The notes under the pieces are model-generated. The model was not told the DNA's origin. It did not search any database and worked only from the letters and a program-made list of their open reading frames with translations. 64,000 bases of DNA from an uncultured Lachnospiraceae bacterium (GTDB lineage: Bacteria; Bacillota; Clostridia; Lachnospirales; Lachnospiraceae): NCBI GenBank assembly GCA_900554205.1, contig USGM01000002.1:19849-83848 (forward strand). The letters run 5' to 3'. Numbering within the stretch: the stretch's first letter is position 1; each line of letters starts with the position of its first letter. A program made the position numbers and the translations under genes. This document shows positions 24,268 through 32,477 of the stretch, piece by piece.

Positions 24268-25701
24268 TTAGTCAAAACTAAATCTATCAAATTCAGATAT
24301 TGCTTCACTTTCTTCAGATAGGAATTCAAAATAAACAGCATGCTTTCCAATGATGCCAGCTGTCAATTCGGCTGTTTTTTCCATTTCATTTTCCCCAAAC
24401 TCTATGGAAGCTGCAATCCATCCCCGATAAGAATCTATTCTTACATTTACGACAAGGTTCTTATGTATTCCTAAAACCACACTCACTTGCCTTGGTGTAT
24501 TGTTGCCAAACTGCAAATAACGAAATCCGACCGTAGTTCCAGAAGAGATATTTACTACAGGTGTGGAAATATCTTCTCTCCTCTCATATTCTGGACGAAT
24601 ATAAGCTTTGGTGGTGCTGCCGTAAATATGACAGGCATACCCTGCCGAAATCCACTTGTATGCATCCAATCCATTTATATGCGATCCCTGCGAGGTCATC
24701 TCCACCGGCTTGGAATCTACCGGCTCTCCATTTAGATATCTGACCTTGCCGATATAAAGCATTCCATCCTTACCCATAGCAACATCAATGGGCTCCAACA
24801 TCGCCTGTCTGGAAAACTCATTTACACCCGTCTGTCGGTGATAAAATACATACCATTTACCGTTTACTTCCATGATGGAACCATGATTATTGCCCCACTG
24901 GTATGTCATAACACCGCAGCCATCCGCACATTTCAGAATTTCACCACCATTGAAGCTGATATCACCACCGTCATGAAAGGGACCGAATGGAGAATCGCTG
25001 AAACGATACGACAGGAATCCATTATTTGCCGTATACACACCATATTCCGGAACAGGTTTTTCATAACGTTTGGAATAAATATAAACATACTTTCCCATTA
25101 CCCTTCGTGGACTGGAGGCCTCAAAAAAACCATCAATCAAGGATATATGCCCGTCATTCACCGGATTCCATGGACATGTGGAATGCCCCAAGGGATCGGA
25201 TACTAAGGTTCCTTCTTTGATAGTTGCCATGTCCTCTTCCAACTCTGCAATATAACAGGAAGAAGCGCAGCCACCCCAGTAAGCATATACTCTTCCATCG
25301 TCATCCACCAACACTCCCGGATCAAACCCCAGTTTCGTTTCCACCGGATTCTCAAAGGGTCCCCAGGGAGTCTTTGAACTGGCTACTACGATGAGCTCTC
25401 CCTTTCGTTCAGCAGCATATATGTAATAGGTATCCCCTTTTTTCACAACATCAGGCGCATAAAGCACGGAATCATAATGAGTTTCATATGCCACTCCATG
25501 ATAAGTCCAATCTGTCAAATCCTTCACCGGCGCCGACCAGACGACATAGTTACGTCCACAATACTGAGTTATTTCGATATCGTGAGATCCATATACATAG
25601 ACACGTTTTTCACCATTGTGTTCAAATACTCTTGGCTCCCCATCCGGCACATGCTCCCATAAAGGCATATATGGATTCGCGCCCTTTACATACTCTTTCA
25701 T
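24268..25701 (-). CDS. Glycoside hydrolase family 43 protein with C-terminal CBM6-like domain
   Basis: A 477-residue GH43 enzyme. The propeller (about 10-310) contains VYVYGSHD, the YAPDVVKKGDTYYIY blade, the FDPGVLVDDDGRVYAYWG blade with an Asp expected to tune the acid, and EASSPRRV with a probable catalytic Glu. The C-terminal 150 residues (GTTVGFRYLQFG ... HAVYFEFLSE) resemble the CBM6-like sandwich of arabinoxylan arabinofuranohydrolases. There is no signal peptide. AAGGAGG precedes the ATG. Likely substrate: arabinose or xylose side chains of hemicellulose oligomers (inference). Confidence 0.85.
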   Translation of the reverse strand: MKEYVKGANPYMPLWEHVPDGEPRVFEHNGEKRVYVYGSHDIEITQYCGRNYVVWSAPVKDLTDWTYHGVAYETHYDSVLYAPDVVKKGDTYYIYAAERKGELIVVASSKTPWGPFENPVETKLGFDPGVLVDDDGRVYAYWGGCASSCYIAELEEDMATIKEGTLVSDPLGHSTCPWNPVNDGHISLIDGFFEASSPRRVMGKYVYIYSKRYEKPVPEYGVYTANNGFLSYRFSDSPFGPFHDGGDISFNGGEILKCADGCGVMTYQWGNNHGSIMEVNGKWYVFYHRQTGVNEFSRQAMLEPIDVAMGKDGMLYIGKVRYLNGEPVDSKPVEMTSQGSHINGLDAYKWISAGYACHIYGSTTKAYIRPEYERREDISTPVVNISSGTTVGFRYLQFGNNTPRQVSVVLGIHKNLVVNVRIDSYRGWIAASIEFGENEMEKTAELTAGIIGKHAVYFEFLSEESEAISEFDRFSFD

Positions 25702-25790
25702 CTTACATCCTCCTTAATATAATGTTTGATCAATTTTCACATTAAATGCATAATGTTTATGATTACCAGTTCCTGTCTCCCCACCATACC

Positions 25791-27347
25791 TTACTCAATA
25801 ATTTTATACCGGAACTTCATGAAGTCGACATAGCCGCCCGGTTCTTTAGTAGAAAAGAGAAACAATCCAAAACGGCATCCTGTAAAATGATCTACTTTAA
25901 AATACTGCTGTTGATCAATTCCAATTTTTATCCATTTATCCTTTGCTAAGTAGAAAAAACTTGCCTTATCATGTTTATCTTCAAAATCTGCATGAACCTT
26001 CAGGGTAATACTGCTTTGATTCACCTCAACCCGCTCATACTCTATCGCTGGTTCCAGATAATCCGCATCTGCAAACACAGTATCATTTAATGCTGGTTTT
26101 CCTAACATGACCAAATAATATTTTCCTTCTTCCTTGGTAAATGCAACCGCTCCATAACATCCTAAAAAGGCACTGATACCCGCGTAATCCCCTTCTTTCA
26201 GCTGACGAGCATCCACTGTTACACATGCCTCACTCTTCGGACCAAAGGTTCTCTGTGTAAGTGTATTATATCCATATACAAGACTGGAACATACTTTGCC
26301 TGAATAAATTCGATATGCTCCGGGACGATCCGTTACAGACCATAATCCATATTGGGGATTGTGATTAAACTGCCAGCAGGGTTTAAGCTTAATTTTCCCG
26401 GTTTTATCTGGTTGATAATCAAAATTGTCATCACTGTTTAAAGGAGTATAGACATAATGTGGTCTTGTGCTGGGAACTGAGACCATTTCCGGTACCTTCC
26501 CGTCGGTACCGACAACAGGGAATCCGTCATCATCAAAATGAAGTGGCATAATCATTGGCGCCCTTCCCAATGCCCCCCGATCCTGGTACATAAATGCATA
26601 CCAATCCCCTGCTGGGGTATCTACCATTCCCCCTTGGGCAACACCAAGACGATGATACCCCATGTCGTCATCAATAATGCATTTTCCTCTAAACTCCCCA
26701 GTCAAAGAGTCTGCAATAAAACAGTCTTCTGTTTTCCACTTATTCCCATACGCCAGCCCATGACAGGTAAATAGATAATATCGCCCATCTTTTTTATACA
26801 GATGCGAGCCTTCATATCCGAGAACAACACTTTCTTCATCCTGAACAATCAAACGATCAAGCCCACCAGCCAACGGTCCCTTTACCGCAGAATCCAATTC
26901 AGTAACATATAATTTCCCTTGACCGTGTACAATATAAACTCTGTCATCATCGTCAAAAAACAGAGAACTGTCATAGTAAAATCCTTCTATTGTTCTCTTA
27001 TTCCACGGTCCTGCAGGATCATTTGCAGTAAGCAAATATGTTTTGTGCGTATCATTAGCGGTAAAATTAATATAGAAAATGCCATTATGGTAACAAAAAG
27101 AAGGAGCCCACATACCGTTACCATAAATTTGGTTTGTCCCTTCTAAATTATGCCCCGGTGTATCATCCAAAGTTTCATATGCATGGCATACAAATTCCCA
27201 ATTCATTAAATCATATGAACGTAGTATATCACACCCTGGCATATAATGCATTGTAGTGCTTGCCATATAGTAAGTATCATCGACCCGAATGATTTCGGGG
27301 TCAGGAAAATCTGAATTTATAACAGGATTTTTTTTAGTTTCGACCAT
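25791..27347 (-). CDS. Glycoside hydrolase family 43 beta-xylosidase/arabinofuranosidase-like
   Basis: A 518-residue GH43 protein of the beta-xylosidase type. It starts with NPVINSDFPDPEIIRVDDTYYM, holding the catalytic base Asp in FPDPE. The later motifs GMWAPSFCYHNGIFYI, YDSSLFFDDDDRVYI and YEGSHLYKKDGRYYLF are typical, with the Glu of YEGSHL as likely acid. The C-terminal 200 residues form a concanavalin-like domain (FNHNPQYGLWSVTD onward). No signal peptide is seen. GGGAGGT precedes the ATG. The base composition is visibly more AT-rich than in the flanking housekeeping genes. Confidence 0.88.
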   Translation of the reverse strand: MVETKKNPVINSDFPDPEIIRVDDTYYMASTTMHYMPGCDILRSYDLMNWEFVCHAYETLDDTPGHNLEGTNQIYGNGMWAPSFCYHNGIFYINFTANDTHKTYLLTANDPAGPWNKRTIEGFYYDSSLFFDDDDRVYIVHGQGKLYVTELDSAVKGPLAGGLDRLIVQDEESVVLGYEGSHLYKKDGRYYLFTCHGLAYGNKWKTEDCFIADSLTGEFRGKCIIDDDMGYHRLGVAQGGMVDTPAGDWYAFMYQDRGALGRAPMIMPLHFDDDGFPVVGTDGKVPEMVSVPSTRPHYVYTPLNSDDNFDYQPDKTGKIKLKPCWQFNHNPQYGLWSVTDRPGAYRIYSGKVCSSLVYGYNTLTQRTFGPKSEACVTVDARQLKEGDYAGISAFLGCYGAVAFTKEEGKYYLVMLGKPALNDTVFADADYLEPAIEYERVEVNQSSITLKVHADFEDKHDKASFFYLAKDKWIKIGIDQQQYFKVDHFTGCRFGLFLFSTKEPGGYVDFMKFRYKIIE

Positions 27348-27414
27348 TTATATTACCTCCCATATTTTTCCACTTTGTTTGTTATTAATATTCCTTGTCT
27401 GATAACTTCCCGCA

Positions 27415-28401
27415 TCATTTTACTCTCGTTTCGTTAATCCTATCAAATAATTCAGCACAAGCGATCGTGTCAGAATGTGGAATTACGCTACTTTCAAGGA
27501 TCCCGTCACATACGCACTGAATAGTTTCCTCGATCTCATAAATGAACCCATTTTGTGTTTCTTCATCTTTAAAGTATTCTACTAATGAACCTTCCCGATT
27601 ATACAGAAAGCATTCTTCAGCAAAGTGTGGAAATGGCAATACAATCTTACCTTCTCGCCCGTAAATCACCATTTGCTCGTCCATTTTACAAACAAAGCTT
27701 GCCATCAAACTGGCCATTGTATATTCAAACGTAATTGTAACATGATTCGTTATATCCACACCGCTTTCACTCCACGAAGCTGCTACGGTCATGTCCTTTA
27801 TCCTCTGTCCTAAAAGAAAGGTTGTTAACTCATACGCGTACACAGTGATATCCTTCGCCACACCCCCACCCAGATGTGGGTTATAATAACGATTTGCATC
27901 TCCGGAAGGAGCAATGAATCCTATCGTAAATTGCACTAATTCTGCCGTTCCGATTCGACCATTTAAAATCCAATCTCTAACCTTTTTCACAGCAGGTAAG
28001 AAACGGCTCCACATAGCTTCCATCACGAATACACCGGAGTTCTTTGCACGTACAAACGCCATCCTTGCTTCTTCTGCTGTCTGAAACATTGCCTTTTCAC
28101 ACAGTACAGGAATTCCCCGCTCAATGCATAGTATTGTTAAACGGTAATGGTCATTTACAGTAACAGCAATATAAGCACAGTCTGGTCGTTCCGTATCAAG
28201 TAATTCCTCATAAGAGTCATAAAAATGTAATACTTGATTTCTTATTGCAAAGTCTTTTGCACGTTCTATGCTCTTACTCGCAACAGCAACCACCTCGCAG
28301 CCAGCAATCTTCATAACCGCATTACAGAATTTATCAGCGATATTAGCAGCTCCTAAAATTCCAAAACGAAATATTCGCTTCAATTCTTTTTGATCGTACA
28401 T
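27415..28401 (-). CDS. Gfo/Idh/MocA family oxidoreductase
   Basis: A 328-residue NAD(P)-dependent oxidoreductase with an N-terminal Rossmann fold (GILGAANIADKF at about 13-24) and a C-terminal GFO/IDH-like sandwich domain. The family EKP active-site motif reads EKAM, so Pro is replaced by Ala. Such enzymes oxidise or reduce sugars and related compounds; D-xylose or trans-dihydrodiol dehydrogenases are the nearest general type. I choose ATG at 28401 with GGAGGA 9 bases upstream, not the GTG at 28410 that abuts it. First gene of the GH43 operon and divergent from the AraC gene. Confidence 0.85.
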   Translation of the reverse strand: MYDQKELKRIFRFGILGAANIADKFCNAVMKIAGCEVVAVASKSIERAKDFAIRNQVLHFYDSYEELLDTERPDCAYIAVTVNDHYRLTILCIERGIPVLCEKAMFQTAEEARMAFVRAKNSGVFVMEAMWSRFLPAVKKVRDWILNGRIGTAELVQFTIGFIAPSGDANRYYNPHLGGGVAKDITVYAYELTTFLLGQRIKDMTVAASWSESGVDITNHVTITFEYTMASLMASFVCKMDEQMVIYGREGKIVLPFPHFAEECFLYNREGSLVEYFKDEETQNGFIYEIEETIQCVCDGILESSVIPHSDTIACAELFDRINETRVK

Positions 28402-28547
28402 TTTGCCCACTCCTCCACTTATATTGTTTTTGATACTTCAGACATATCTGTCTTTAAATACTTTATATCACAAAAATCTTGGAAAATGTAGAGATTCACG
28501 CGTCACATATTCTAAATAATGTCGTTTTTTTCTTATAAAAATTTTGT

Positions 28548-28553
28548 TATAAT
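28548..28553 (+). promoter_or_regulatory. Possible -10 element of the AraC-type gene
   Basis: TATAAT at 28548-28553 lies 32 bases before the start codon. No good -35 is visible 16-18 bases upstream, only T-rich sequence, which would suit an activator-dependent or weak promoter. Confidence 0.35.
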
Positions 28554-28585
28554 TTATGATATATAACCTAAACAGGAGGATTAGC

Positions 28586-29407
28586 ATGGTCGTACCGTTT
28601 AATCTGGATCACCTTAATATAAAATTCATGTTCGATAGCCTTATGGTCTCCGTAACACAAGCCTCGCACGGTATTTTCAAATACGCCTGCCCAATGCATC
28701 AGCACAGCAGCTCAACGTATGAACTGCATTTGGTAAGTGGCGGCAAAGGCACACTCATATTAAAAGACACTGCTTTATCACTGAGCACAGGAAATCTGTA
28801 TATGACTGGACCCGGGATTGCACACGGTCAGCAGACGGATACAAACTTTCCTATGGAGGAATACTGCATTGCGCTTGATATAAAAAAGAATAAAAAAACA
28901 AAAATGTCTACTATGGCAAAACTTTTTTTCGAGACAACGTTCTGGTTCGGAAACGATTACTGCAATCATTGCCTTGATTTGTTCCAAAGTCTGGAGCAGG
29001 AATCCGCCAATCAGGAAATTGGTTATGCTCACAATGTAGAATGTCTCATTTCAGAAATGATTGTGGAACTGGTCCGCAATTATACCGGACGCGTTCAATT
29101 AAAGGAACATACAAATATTTCTCTTACACACAGGCGTACAATGCTTATTGATCAATACTTCATGTTGTATTATGCAACCATCACCGAGAGCAGACTTTGT
29201 GAATTGCTTGCTCTCAGTCCCAGACAGCTGCAACGTTTTCTGAAAAAAAATTATAATAAAACCTTTTCTCAGATGCGTCAGTCTGCCCGCCTTGCCAAAG
29301 CCTGCGAACTCTATAAAAAAGGGCTTCCTCTGATTGAAATAGCTGAGGATGTAGGATATACCGATTTGCAATATCTTAAGCAGATGCTTCAACAGATGCT
29401 TCAATAG
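28586..29407 (+). CDS. AraC-family regulator, apparently truncated at its C-terminus
   Basis: A 273-residue regulator with an N-terminal cupin-like sugar-sensing domain (MHQHSSSTYELHLVSGGKG, about 36-55) and a C-terminal AraC helix-turn-helix region. The first HTH is present (ITESRLCELLALSPRQLQRFLKK). The second stops at AEDVGYTDLQYLKQML and lacks the usual RxFKKxxGxTPxxYR tail. The last eight residues, QMLQQMLQ, come from a tandem 12-bp duplication. The start at 28586 has AGGAGG upstream. It is divergent from the oxidoreductase and GH43 genes and probably controls them. Whether the shortened protein binds DNA is uncertain. Confidence 0.8.
   Translation: MVVPFNLDHLNIKFMFDSLMVSVTQASHGIFKYACPMHQHSSSTYELHLVSGGKGTLILKDTALSLSTGNLYMTGPGIAHGQQTDTNFPMEEYCIALDIKKNKKTKMSTMAKLFFETTFWFGNDYCNHCLDLFQSLEQESANQEIGYAHNVECLISEMIVELVRNYTGRVQLKEHTNISLTHRRTMLIDQYFMLYYATITESRLCELLALSPRQLQRFLKKNYNKTFSQMRQSARLAKACELYKKGLPLIEIAEDVGYTDLQYLKQMLQQMLQ
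29381..29404 (+). repeat. 12-bp tandem duplication at the 3' end of the AraC gene
   Basis: CAGATGCTTCAA occurs twice in direct succession (29381-29392 and 29393-29404) and is followed at once by the TAG stop. It encodes QMLQ twice and replaces the expected AraC tail. Confidence 0.9.
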
Positions 29408-29412
29408 AAAAA

Positions 29413-29425
29413 TCGAACATATTTT
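29413..29425. repeat. Right copy of the 13-bp direct repeat bounding the GH43 block
   Basis: TCGAACATATTTT is identical to 22421-22433 and begins 5 bases after the AraC stop codon. It is also the first half of a LexA box. Confidence 0.6.
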
Positions 29426-29440
29426 TGGAATATATGTTTG
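29414..29440. promoter_or_regulatory. Two abutting LexA boxes upstream of lexA
   Basis: CGAACATATTTTTG at 29414-29427 and GGAATATATGTTTG at 29427-29440 each match the SOS consensus imperfectly. The second touches the predicted -35 of lexA, consistent with autoregulation. Confidence 0.7.
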
Positions 29441-29466
29441 CTTTTCTCCGGTTTCTGTGATAGTAT
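29438..29466 (+). promoter_or_regulatory. lexA promoter
   Basis: TTGCTT (29438-29443) and TAGTAT (29461-29466) have a 17-base spacer with a TG one base before the -10. The -35 overlaps the end of a LexA box. Confidence 0.6.
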
Positions 29467-29532
29467 TTTACTAAGATGTATTATAGGTACATAAAAGAGA
29501 CCAGACCGGCTGTCAATTTAAGGAGGATTTTT

Positions 29533-30150
29533 ATGGGATATGGAAAAATAACGGCAAAGCAACAGGAAATTCTGGATTATATCAAGGATGAGATTCTGAA
29601 GAAGGGCTACCCGCCCACGGTAAGGGAAATCTGTGAAACGGTCAATCTGAAATCGACCTCTTCCGTTCACTCACATCTGGAGACGCTTGAGAAGAACGGA
29701 TACATACGTCGTGACCCGACAAAGCCGCGTGCAATCGAAATCTGCGATGACAGCTTCCAGATGGTGCGCACCGAGATGGTAAGCATCCCGATCATTGGCA
29801 ACGTTGCCGCCGGACAGCCGATCCTTGCAGAGGAAAATATTGAGGATTACTTTCCTATTCCCGCGGAAGTCGTTCCCAAGGGCGAATGCTTTATTCTGAA
29901 TGTCCGCGGAGAGTCCATGATCAATGTGGGAATCCTGAACGGGGACAAGGTGATTGTCAATGCATGCAGCACGGCAAACAACGGTGATATGGTGGTTGCC
30001 CTCATCGATGATTCCGCTACCGTAAAGACCTTCTATAAGGAAGACGGTCACATTCGTCTCCAGCCGGAAAACGATACCATGGACCCAATCATTGTAGACA
30101 ACTGCCAGATTCTCGGCAGGGTTTACGGTGTTATGCGCTTCTTCCGCTAA
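29533..30150 (+). CDS. lexA: SOS repressor LexA
   Basis: A 205-residue LexA. The N-terminal winged-helix DNA-binding domain spans about 1-70 ([39 protein letters not shown]). The self-cleavage bond is Ala93-Gly94 in VAAGQP. The peptidase dyad is Ser128 (GESMIN) and Lys165 (ATVKTF). The start at 29533 follows AAGGAGG; the in-frame ATG at 29476 has no ribosome site. LexA boxes lie 93-119 bases upstream of the start codon and also upstream of the yneA-like gene, now about 7 kb away. Confidence 0.96.
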   Translation: MGYGKITAKQQEILDYIKDEILKKGYPPTVREICETVNLKSTSSVHSHLETLEKNGYIRRDPTKPRAIEICDDSFQMVRTEMVSIPIIGNVAAGQPILAEENIEDYFPIPAEVVPKGECFILNVRGESMINVGILNGDKVIVNACSTANNGDMVVALIDDSATVKTFYKEDGHIRLQPENDTMDPIIVDNCQILGRVYGVMRFFR

Positions 30151-30194
30151 AAGTGTTTCTTACCTAAAAACAAAGTGTGTTTGCAAACATAAAT

Positions 30195-30242
30195 TCGGAC
30201 ATGTGATTGTTGAATGTTTCCATTCTTCACTCCCATGTCCGA
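30195..30242. terminator. Hairpin between the convergent lexA and kinase-like genes
   Basis: TCGGACATG (30195-30203) pairs perfectly with CATGTCCGA (30234-30242). An inner GAATG/CATTC stem (30212-30224) lies in the loop. No strong T-run follows on either strand, so it may be a weak bidirectional terminator or a transcript-end structure. Confidence 0.4.
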
Positions 30243-30284
30243 GTTTCTAAATGAGCTATCCATTTGTCTGAAAGCTTATATATT

Positions 30285-30917
30285 TTACAACTTATATTCC
30301 GGAAATCTGACCTTCATATAGGCAATGATTTCTTCCACACATCTCTCAAAGCCGAGCTTGGAACTGTCCAGACACAAATCATAATTCCTTGCATCCGTCC
30401 ATTCCCTGCCGGTATGATACTTATAATATTCCGCTCTGTGCTTATCCGTTTTCTGGATAAATTTATCAAGCTCCCTCGCACTCATGCTATGCTTCTTCGC
30501 CGCCTGCTCCATACAGAAATCATGCGGTGCATGAACAAAGACGCTGAGAACATTGTCATAGTCCTTCAAGACGAAGTCGGCGCATCGTCCTACAATGATG
30601 CAGGATTCCTCTTCTGCCAGCTTCCGTATAATCTTAGCCTGATAATTAAAGAGATTATCCGTCGATGTAAAATCGTCGCTCTCCGGCGGGATCAGTTCCC
30701 CGCTGTAGACATTCTGGGCAATCTTGAACAGACGGGTATTTTTTACCTTTTCATCCGCATTGACAAAAAGTGCCTCGCTGATACCGCTGTCTTCACTCGC
30801 CAGCTTCATCAGTTCCTTGTTGTAAAAATGTACCCCCAGTCTGTCAGCCAGCATCTCACCGATGGTCTTACCGCCACTCCCGTACTGTCTGGCAATCGTA
30901 ATCACAACATTATCCAT
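30285..30917 (-). CDS. Cytidylate kinase-like protein (first paralogue)
   Basis: A 210-residue P-loop protein of the cytidylate-kinase-like family common in Clostridia. It begins VVITIARQYGSGGKTIGEMLADRLG, whose glycine-rich loop is a variant of Walker A. IIVGRCADFVLKD is conserved with the paralogue at 40623-41249, as is a C-terminal YYKYHTGREW/YNYYSSKKW block with NYDLCLDSSKLG. True Cmk has GPAGAGKST at the P-loop, so nucleotide specificity is uncertain. It follows livF by 50 bases and may share its transcript. Confidence 0.85.
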   Translation of the reverse strand: MDNVVITIARQYGSGGKTIGEMLADRLGVHFYNKELMKLASEDSGISEALFVNADEKVKNTRLFKIAQNVYSGELIPPESDDFTSTDNLFNYQAKIIRKLAEEESCIIVGRCADFVLKDYDNVLSVFVHAPHDFCMEQAAKKHSMSARELDKFIQKTDKHRAEYYKYHTGREWTDARNYDLCLDSSKLGFERCVEEIIAYMKVRFPEYKL

Positions 30918-30967
30918 AGTTCCTCACCTTCTGCCGCTTCATCCGGCTCCGAAATTATAATACTGTT

Positions 30968-31678
30968 TTATTCTCCGAGATATGCCTTTTTAATGGAGTC
31001 ATTGTTCAGAAGGTCATCTGCCCTGCCTTCGAGCACGATCTTTCCGGTCTCAAGAACGTACGCCCTGTCAGCAATGGAAAGAGCCTTCTTCGCATTCTGT
31101 TCAACCAGCAGAACCGTCGTTCCGCTCTTGCTTACTTCCTTGATAATGTCAAAGATTTCATTGACAAAGATAGGCGAAAGTCCCATGGATGGCTCATCCA
31201 TCAGAATAAGCTTAGGGTGGGACATCAGTGCGCGTCCCATGGCAAGCATCTGCTGTTCTCCTCCGCTCAAGGTTCCCGCCATCTGGTTCTGGCGCTCCTC
31301 AAGGCGCGGGAAGCGCTCAAATACCGTCTTCAGGGTCTGTGCAATCTCCGTTTTATCCTTTCTCGTATATGCCCCCATTTTCAGGTTCTGCAGCACGGAA
31401 AGCTGTGCAAATACGCGGCGTCCCTCCGGCACATGTGCCATACCCATAGAGACGATCTTATGACCGGGAATCTTTGTGATGTCAGTTCCCTCAAAGATGA
31501 CAGAGCCGGACTTCGGGGCAAGAAGGCAGGACACCGTATGCAGAATCGTCGTCTTTCCGGCTCCGTTTGCTCCAATCAGTGCAATGACCTCTCCCTCATC
31601 TACATGAAAGGAGACGCCTTTGATCGCCTGAATCATTCCATAATATACCTGAATATCCTTCACTTCCAGCATTGACAT
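30968..31678 (-). CDS. livF: Branched-chain amino acid ABC transporter ATPase LivF
   Basis: A 236-residue ABC ATPase of the LivF type. Walker A is GANGAGKTT (about 36-44), the signature is LSGGEQQMLAMGRAL (near 139), Walker B is LILMDEPSMGLSP, and the H-loop position reads VLLVEQNAKKAL, which is characteristic of LivF. It works with LivG as the ATPase pair for uptake of Leu, Ile and Val or related amino acids. Last liv gene, 37 bases after livG. Confidence 0.93.
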   Translation of the reverse strand: MSMLEVKDIQVYYGMIQAIKGVSFHVDEGEVIALIGANGAGKTTILHTVSCLLAPKSGSVIFEGTDITKIPGHKIVSMGMAHVPEGRRVFAQLSVLQNLKMGAYTRKDKTEIAQTLKTVFERFPRLEERQNQMAGTLSGGEQQMLAMGRALMSHPKLILMDEPSMGLSPIFVNEIFDIIKEVSKSGTTVLLVEQNAKKALSIADRAYVLETGKIVLEGRADDLLNNDSIKKAYLGE

Positions 31679-31715
31679 ACTTTAATCCCCATTTCTGTTT
31701 AAAATTGCTAAGTAA

Positions 31716-32474
31716 TTATTCTCCAAGGTACGCTTTGATGACATCCGGGTTATTCAGCACCCCGGAGGTCTTGCCCTGGCAGAGCACACGACCGAAATTC
31801 AGCACGGTGAGTTCCTCACAGATTCCGCTGACGAGCTTCATATCGTGTTCGATCAGGAGGATTGTCATATCAAAGTGCTCCTTGACAAAACGGATGGTGT
31901 CCATCAGCTCCTGCGTCTCATTCGGATTCATTCCCGCGGCAGGCTCATCCAGAAGCAAAAGCTTCGGCTTTGTCGCAAGGGCTCTTGCGATCTCCAGCTT
32001 ACGCTGTTTGCCGTAGGGCAGATTCGCCGCTGTCACATCCGCTTCCTCATCCAGTCCGAATACTCTCAAGAGTTCAAGCGCCTGTTCCTGCATCTGCTTT
32101 TCCACGGAAAAATATTTGGGCAGTCTTAAAATTCCGGTAATCGTATTGTAATGTAAATGATTATGCAGTCCGACCTTTACGTTTTCCGCCACGGTCAGCT
32201 GCTCAAAAAGCCTGATGTTCTGGAAGGTACGCGCTATTCCGGCGCGGTTGATCTCTATGGTCTTCTTACCGGTGATGTCCTGTCCGTCAAGCCTTATAAT
32301 GCCCTCGCTGGGCTTATATACACCTGTCAACAGGTTAAAAACGGTCGTCTTTCCCGCTCCGTTCGGCCCAATCAGACCATACAGGCAGCCCTTTTCAATA
32401 TTCAGATTAAAATCATCAACAGCTCTCAGACCGCCAAAGGAAATACCTAAGTTACTAACCTCCAATAAAGCCAT
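31716..32474 (-). CDS. livG: Branched-chain amino acid ABC transporter ATPase LivG
   Basis: A 252-residue ABC ATPase of the LivG type: Walker A GPNGAGKTT, signature LPYGKQRKLEIARALA (the YG in place of SG is usual in LivG), Walker B LLLLDEPAAGMNP, and H-loop ILLIEHDMKLV. AAAGGAGG precedes the ATG. It starts 3 bases after livM stops, so the two are tightly coupled. Confidence 0.93.
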   Translation of the reverse strand: MALLEVSNLGISFGGLRAVDDFNLNIEKGCLYGLIGPNGAGKTTVFNLLTGVYKPSEGIIRLDGQDITGKKTIEINRAGIARTFQNIRLFEQLTVAENVKVGLHNHLHYNTITGILRLPKYFSVEKQMQEQALELLRVFGLDEEADVTAANLPYGKQRKLEIARALATKPKLLLLDEPAAGMNPNETQELMDTIRFVKEHFDMTILLIEHDMKLVSGICEELTVLNFGRVLCQGKTSGVLNNPDVIKAYLGE

Positions 32475-32477
32475 GGC

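Noticed and set aside
20858..29407. The Xer recombinase and GH43 genes read as one integrative element with an integrase.
   Set aside because: The recombinase is translationally coupled to the ttcA-like gene and sits beside yneA/lexA, a common housekeeping neighbourhood. No attachment sites, relaxase or other mobility genes are present, and the recombinase lies outside the repeat-bounded block.
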